A stretch of 64,000 nucleotides of DNA from CF-46 sp042408445 (GTDB lineage: Bacteria; Chloroflexota; Limnocylindria; Limnocylindrales; CSP1-4), in NCBI GenBank assembly GCA_042408445.1, contig JBHORC010000040.1:62001-126000 (forward strand), given 5' to 3'. A model generated the notes under the pieces. That model saw nothing but the letters and a program-made list of their open reading frames with translations. It was not told the origin of the DNA and searched no databases. A program made the translations under genes and the position numbers. Shown piece by piece: positions 61,319-64,000 of this stretch; position 1 is the stretch's first letter, and each line of letters begins with the position of its first letter.

Positions 61319-62386
61319 TCAGGCGCGTACGACCAGGAGCTCGAGGCGGGGCGCCGAGGCAAGCGGCAGGTCCGTCGCGAGCGGGAGCGCGGTCCTCCCC
61401 TGCCGAGGATGCGGCAGCCGCCCGCCGAGCTTCGGGAAGCGAAGGAAGCGCCGGACGCGCCTCGTGGCCCGCCGCAGCCTCGCCCAGGTCCACAGCCGGA
61501 GAACCACGGGGAAGAGGAGGGCGCAGTGACCGTTCTCGTCATGGTGGTGCTTGTGGTGGTGCGGGTGGTGGTGCCGCTTGCCGTGCGACGAGTGATCGTC
61601 ATCCCGCGGCCGGCACTCATGCCGCTCGGACTTCGCATCGTCCCGTCGGTCCGACTTCGAGCCCACGGGTCGATCCGAGTCCCGGTCGTCATCACGGCAG
61701 CTCGGCTTGTCGCTCTCGTGCGGCCTGGGGGTCGGCTTCGGCGTCGGTTTCGGCGTCGGTTTCGGCGTGGGGATCGGGGTCCCCGTCGGCTCCGTCGTGG
61801 GTGTCGGCTTCGGCGTGGGCTTTGGGGTGGGCTTTGGCGTCGGCCGCGGGGTCGGCTCGGGTGTCGGCCGCGGCGTTGGTCGTGGTGTCGGACGAGGCGT
61901 CGGCTTCGGGGTCTGGACCGGCTCGGGCGAGGGAGACGCCGTCCGGGCCGGCGTCGGGATCGGCGTGGGCCGGGCGACGTCGGTCGGCTCGGCGCTTGCC
62001 GGAGATGCGGGTGTCGGCGTTGCCGGAACGTCGCTGGGCGACGGCTCGACGGAGCCGGACGGCTGGACCTCTGGCGATGCGGGCACGGACGCCGATGGCG
62101 CGATCCCGGGCGGCGTCGACGGCAATGGCGCGACGGATCGGGCGGGAACCGGTTCGCTCGGCGTGGGCGGCAGGGAGCCAGGCGGCGCGCCCGACCCGGG
62201 CTGGGACGCAGGCGGCGCCGACGGACCCGGCGACGCGGCACCGGTGACGGGTGCCGACGAGTGAGGCGACGCCGCGATCTGCTGGAGGGTCGGGCCGACC
62301 ACGCCGGCCGAGAGGGCGATGGCCGCAAGGACGAGATTCAGCAGTCCCATCGCGATGACCAGGCGGACGCGCTGCGCGGTGGTCAC
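61319..62386 (-). CDS. Membrane-anchored low-complexity protein, Pro/Thr/Lys repeats and His-rich segment
   Basis: The 355-residue product has a transmembrane/signal helix near the N-terminus (about 10-33) and an Ala/Ser/Pro-rich stalk. A PTPKPTP/PTPRPTP repeat tract of about 70 residues follows, then an Asp/Arg/Ser-rich stretch, a His cluster (HHHPHHHKHHH) and a basic, Arg/Leu-rich end. The stalk resembles cell-wall-spanning linkers of Chloroflexota surface proteins. The His cluster could bind metal. The frame on the other strand reads as Gly/Val/Phe repeats and is not preferred. The GTG at 62386 follows an AAGGAG at 12 nt. Confidence 0.7.
   Translation of the reverse strand: MTTAQRVRLVIAMGLLNLVLAAIALSAGVVGPTLQQIAASPHSSAPVTGAASPGPSAPPASQPGSGAPPGSLPPTPSEPVPARSVAPLPSTPPGIAPSASVPASPEVQPSGSVEPSPSDVPATPTPASPASAEPTDVARPTPIPTPARTASPSPEPVQTPKPTPRPTPRPTPRPTPEPTPRPTPKPTPKPTPKPTPTTEPTGTPIPTPKPTPKPTPKPTPRPHESDKPSCRDDDRDSDRPVGSKSDRRDDAKSERHECRPRDDDHSSHGKRHHHPHHHKHHHDENGHCALLFPVVLRLWTWARLRRATRRVRRFLRFPKLGGRLPHPRQGRTALPLATDLPLASAPRLELLVVRA
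61725..61916 (-). repeat. Degenerate 12-nt tandem repeat coding for PTPKPTP tract
   Basis: Units of the type GGCGTCGG(T/C)TTC recur about 15 times with substitutions at every third base, as expected for repeats kept by coding constraint and spread by slippage. Confidence 0.75.
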
Positions 62387-62440
62387 GGTCTGGCCGGGCT
62401 CCTTGACGGGACTCGGGTGTCGTGTTCGGGGACGTGGCCG

Positions 62441-62446
62441 ATGGTA
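62441..62446 (-). promoter_or_regulatory. Candidate -10 box of the Pro/His-rich gene
   Basis: TACCAT on the minus strand is 54 nt before the GTG at 62386 and leaves a leader that contains AAGGAG. Confidence 0.35.
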
Positions 62447-62504
62447 GCACTCGGCCCCCTCCGGACCGGCCCCCGGACGCACAGGGAGTGCCCGATTCGC
62501 GAGA

Positions 62505-63092
62505 TCAGCGGGGCATCGAGAGGAGCTGCTCGGCGCGCGCGACGTACCGGGCGGGGCCCGACCCCGTGAGGCTTTCGAAGAGGACGATCCGATCCACGAC
62601 GGTCTCGATCGAGACGTCGCGCGCAGCGGCGATCAACGCCGCGGCCGTCGCCCGGCCGGCCGGCACACCGTCGGCCCGGGCGAGCGTCAGGTGGGCCCGG
62701 AACGGGCGTCGCTCCGGGCTCCAGCCGGACCGCTCGAGGGCCTCATCGACGCGAGCCGCGAGCGCCGCGAGCTCGTCACCGCCGACGGTCACGCCGAGCC
62801 ACAGCGTTCGTGGCCGGCCGGTCGGTGGAAAGGCGCCGGCGCCGCCGAACCGCACGGCGAACGGCGCAAGATCCGTCGCCGCCTCCGCGAGCACCGCCTC
62901 GAGCGCGGGCACGCGCTCGGGTGACGTCGGCCCGAGGAAGCGCAGCGTCACGTGGACCCCTTCCAGGCGGACCCAGCGGACCCCGCCGCGTTCCGGCTCG
63001 CCGGCGCGGACCGTCGAGACGAGGTCGACGACAGCGACCCGGGCAGCCTCCCCGAGCGGAACGGCGATGAAGAGCCGGGGGTCGTCGATCAA
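62505..63092 (-). CDS. thpR: RNA 2',3'-cyclic phosphodiesterase (2'-5' RNA ligase family)
   Basis: The 195-residue two-histidine phosphoesterase has the paired motifs HVTLRF (His47) and HLTLAR (His134) in the LigT/ThpR fold. It opens RNA 2',3'-cyclic phosphates and in vitro can ligate tRNA halves. The start is most likely a TTG (63092-63090) that overlaps the ppa stop as TTGA; no other start keeps the first strand LFIAVPL whole. It is coupled to ppa. Confidence 0.88.
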   Translation of the reverse strand: MIDDPRLFIAVPLGEAARVAVVDLVSTVRAGEPERGGVRWVRLEGVHVTLRFLGPTSPERVPALEAVLAEAATDLAPFAVRFGGAGAFPPTGRPRTLWLGVTVGGDELAALAARVDEALERSGWSPERRPFRAHLTLARADGVPAGRATAAALIAAARDVSIETVVDRIVLFESLTGSGPARYVARAEQLLSMPR

Positions 63093-63622
63093 GCTCCCGG
63101 GGTCCGCCGATCCGGAGCTTCGGCGAGCCAGGTCTCGCGATCGGCGGCAAGCACCTCGCGGGCGCGGCTCGCTTCCCGCCAGCCGATGACCACGGTCTCC
63201 TTCGCCTCCAGCATCTTGTAGGTCTCGAAGAAATGCTCGATCTCGACGAGCCGGTGCGGCCGCACCTGGTCGAGTCGCTCGACGTGCGACTGGTGCGGGT
63301 CGCCGACCGCGACGCACAGGACCTTGAAGTCCGGTCCCTTGTCGTCGCGCATCTCGAGCCCGCCGATCGGCCGCGCCCAGACCCGGCAACCGGGGAAGGT
63401 GGGCTCGTCGATCAGGAGCAGGGCGTCCGTGTGGTCGCCGTCCCCGCCGCGCGTGTCGGTGATGAACCCGTAGTCGAAGTTGTAGTGAACGGCCGAGGCG
63501 AGCACCCGGTCGAGCCGGAACACGCCGGCCTGCTCGTCCCACTCGTACTTGTTCCGGCTTCCGCGGGGAATCTCGACGACGACCTCGACGACGTCGGGGA
63601 ACGCGGCGGGCGGGGCGGTCAC
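63089..63622 (-). CDS. ppa: Inorganic pyrophosphatase (family I)
   Basis: The 177-residue enzyme hydrolyses pyrophosphate and pulls forward biosynthesis. Signature residues are in GGDGDHTDALLL (usual DGDPLDVLV; His-Thr replaces Pro-Leu) and MRDDKGPDFKVLCV. KYEWDEQAGVFRLDR and HYNFDYGFI are typical N-terminal strands. The GTG at 63622 overlaps the stop of a 7-codon ORF (GTGA); a GTG at 63637 would add five residues. It leads the ppa-thpR unit from a TAGACT box. Confidence 0.93.
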   Translation of the reverse strand: MTAPPAAFPDVVEVVVEIPRGSRNKYEWDEQAGVFRLDRVLASAVHYNFDYGFITDTRGGDGDHTDALLLIDEPTFPGCRVWARPIGGLEMRDDKGPDFKVLCVAVGDPHQSHVERLDQVRPHRLVEIEHFFETYKMLEAKETVVIGWREASRAREVLAADRETWLAEAPDRRTPGA

Positions 63623-63642
63623 GGGCGGGGATCCCACGGCAT
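63619..63642 (-). CDS. Possible leaderless 7-codon leader ORF before ppa
   Basis: An ATG 7 nt behind TAGACT opens the reading MPWDPRP, which stops at a TGA that overlaps the ppa GTG (GTGA). It could bring ribosomes to ppa on a leaderless mRNA. Support is only positional, and an alternative ppa start at 63637 would make it irrelevant. Confidence 0.3.
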   Translation of the reverse strand: MPWDPRP

Positions 63643-63649
63643 GGCGTCG

Positions 63650-63655
63650 AGTCTA
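63650..63655 (-). promoter_or_regulatory. -10 box of the ppa-thpR promoter
   Basis: TAGACT on the minus strand ends 7 nt before an ATG at 63642. No -35 match is seen. Confidence 0.5.
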
Positions 63656-63905
63656 GACGGCTCCGGGCACACGAAAACGCCCGAAGGAACCAGCCCGCAC
63701 GGTTTCGATCGTGGGAGCGACGAGCCTTGATGTGATCTCGGCCGGCCGGCTCCCGGATCGGCGGTCACGACCGGGGCGAGCCTTGCGACCCGCTTGGTCG
63801 GACCGGCGGCGCTGCGTGGATCACTCCCCGCCTCGCCTGTCCGTTTGCGATGGCCCCTTCGGGCAAGACGAACCATATGCGGCGGGGTGCGGCCCGGCAA
63901 CGGCC
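63656..63905. other. Non-coding stretch, no gene seen
   Basis: No open frame with coding character, tRNA or other RNA was recognised. A weak inverted pair, CGAAA (63672-63676) and TTTCG (63703-63707), encloses GC-rich sequence. The region separates the ppa promoter from the DnaA-box-like cluster. Confidence 0.5.
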
Positions 63906-63979
63906 TTATCCACGAACTTGCGTCCACCCTGGGCGACCTCGTCCACGAATCCGGGCCGCGTGTGGACGAGATGTGGAAG
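63906..63979. other. Cluster of DnaA-box-like 9-mers, candidate origin region
   Basis: Five 9-mers resemble TTATCCACA. On the plus strand they are TTATCCACG at 63906-63914, GCGTCCACC at 63920-63928 and TCGTCCACG at 63939-63947. On the minus strand they are TCGTCCACA at 63961-63969 and CTTCCACAT at 63971-63979. Two are close to the high-GC DnaA consensus; the others are partial. The cluster lies in non-coding DNA at the edge of the window, so any neighbouring dnaA or AT-rich unwinding element cannot be seen. Confidence 0.5.
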
Positions 63980-64000
63980 ACGGGCCCCGCGCGATGTGCT

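Noticed and set aside
61725..61916. Possible CRISPR-like repeat array
   Set aside because: Units are contiguous 12-mers without spacers, are degenerate at third positions, and encode a PTPKPTP protein tract.

Overview
The window is very GC-rich bacterial chromosome with a dense, ordinary housekeeping gene content and no mobile elements. Gene content and style fit a Chloroflexota bacterium, most likely the Limnocylindria/Ellin6529-type lineage. The clues are a secreted Pro-Thr-Lys-rich linker protein, tandem Fem-type peptidoglycan ligases, a PilM/baseplate-J-like pair next to alaS, a REC-ParA fusion, and many GTG starts. This placement is an inference from gene neighbourhoods and protein style, not from a marker tree.

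Almost every gene is on the minus strand; read right to left, the transcription units are as follows. (1) 63.6-62.5 kb: ppa-thpR. (2) 62.4-61.3 kb: a Pro/His-rich membrane-anchored protein, then a lone zinc-ribbon protein. (3) 60.9-54.9 kb: tyrA-Nudix-nfeD-SPFH-hydrolase-REC/ParA. (4) 54.8-51.9 kb: comM(yifB)-dprA, then a CAP-domain surface protein and a 110-aa unknown. (5) 49.6-39.8 kb: topA-xerC-murJ-fem-fem-murE-DUF2993, a cell-wall block. (6) rel, then hisS. (7) 35.5-31.7 kb: aspS-GNAT-EamA. (8) typA. (9) 27.2-24.9 kb: cysteine desulfurase-mnmA. (10) 24.8-15.1 kb: two small membrane proteins-alaS-pilM-baseplate-J-like-ruvX-mltG-pepP. (11) efp. (12) 14.3-11.9 kb: ECF sigma-membrane protein-GH3. 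(13) xseA-42-aa membrane peptide-xseB, then dxs. (14) 7.4-0 kb: tlyA-nadK-recN-xerD-PH/SHOCT-M50 protease-HD-scpA-scpB (cut by the window edge). Only six genes are on the plus strand, all small or accessory: a 99-aa membrane protein, an AlkA-like glycosylase, a half-ferritin-like protein, a 111-aa membrane protein, a degenerate nucleotidyltransferase and a VOC protein.

Two kinds of signal recur. Inside operons, genes are joined by 4-nt ATGA/GTGA/TTGA stop-start overlaps, which fix many starts. At operon heads, a TANNNT-like -10 box usually sits only 6-8 nt upstream of the start codon, which points to leaderless mRNAs. Many operons end with a perfect GC hairpin directly behind the last stop codon and no T-tract.

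The right-hand edge (63906-63979) carries five DnaA-box-like 9-mers in about 75 bp. With the nearly uniform leftward gene orientation, this suggests the window ends at or close to a replication origin. No rRNA, tRNA, CRISPR array, insertion sequence or riboswitch was recognised.
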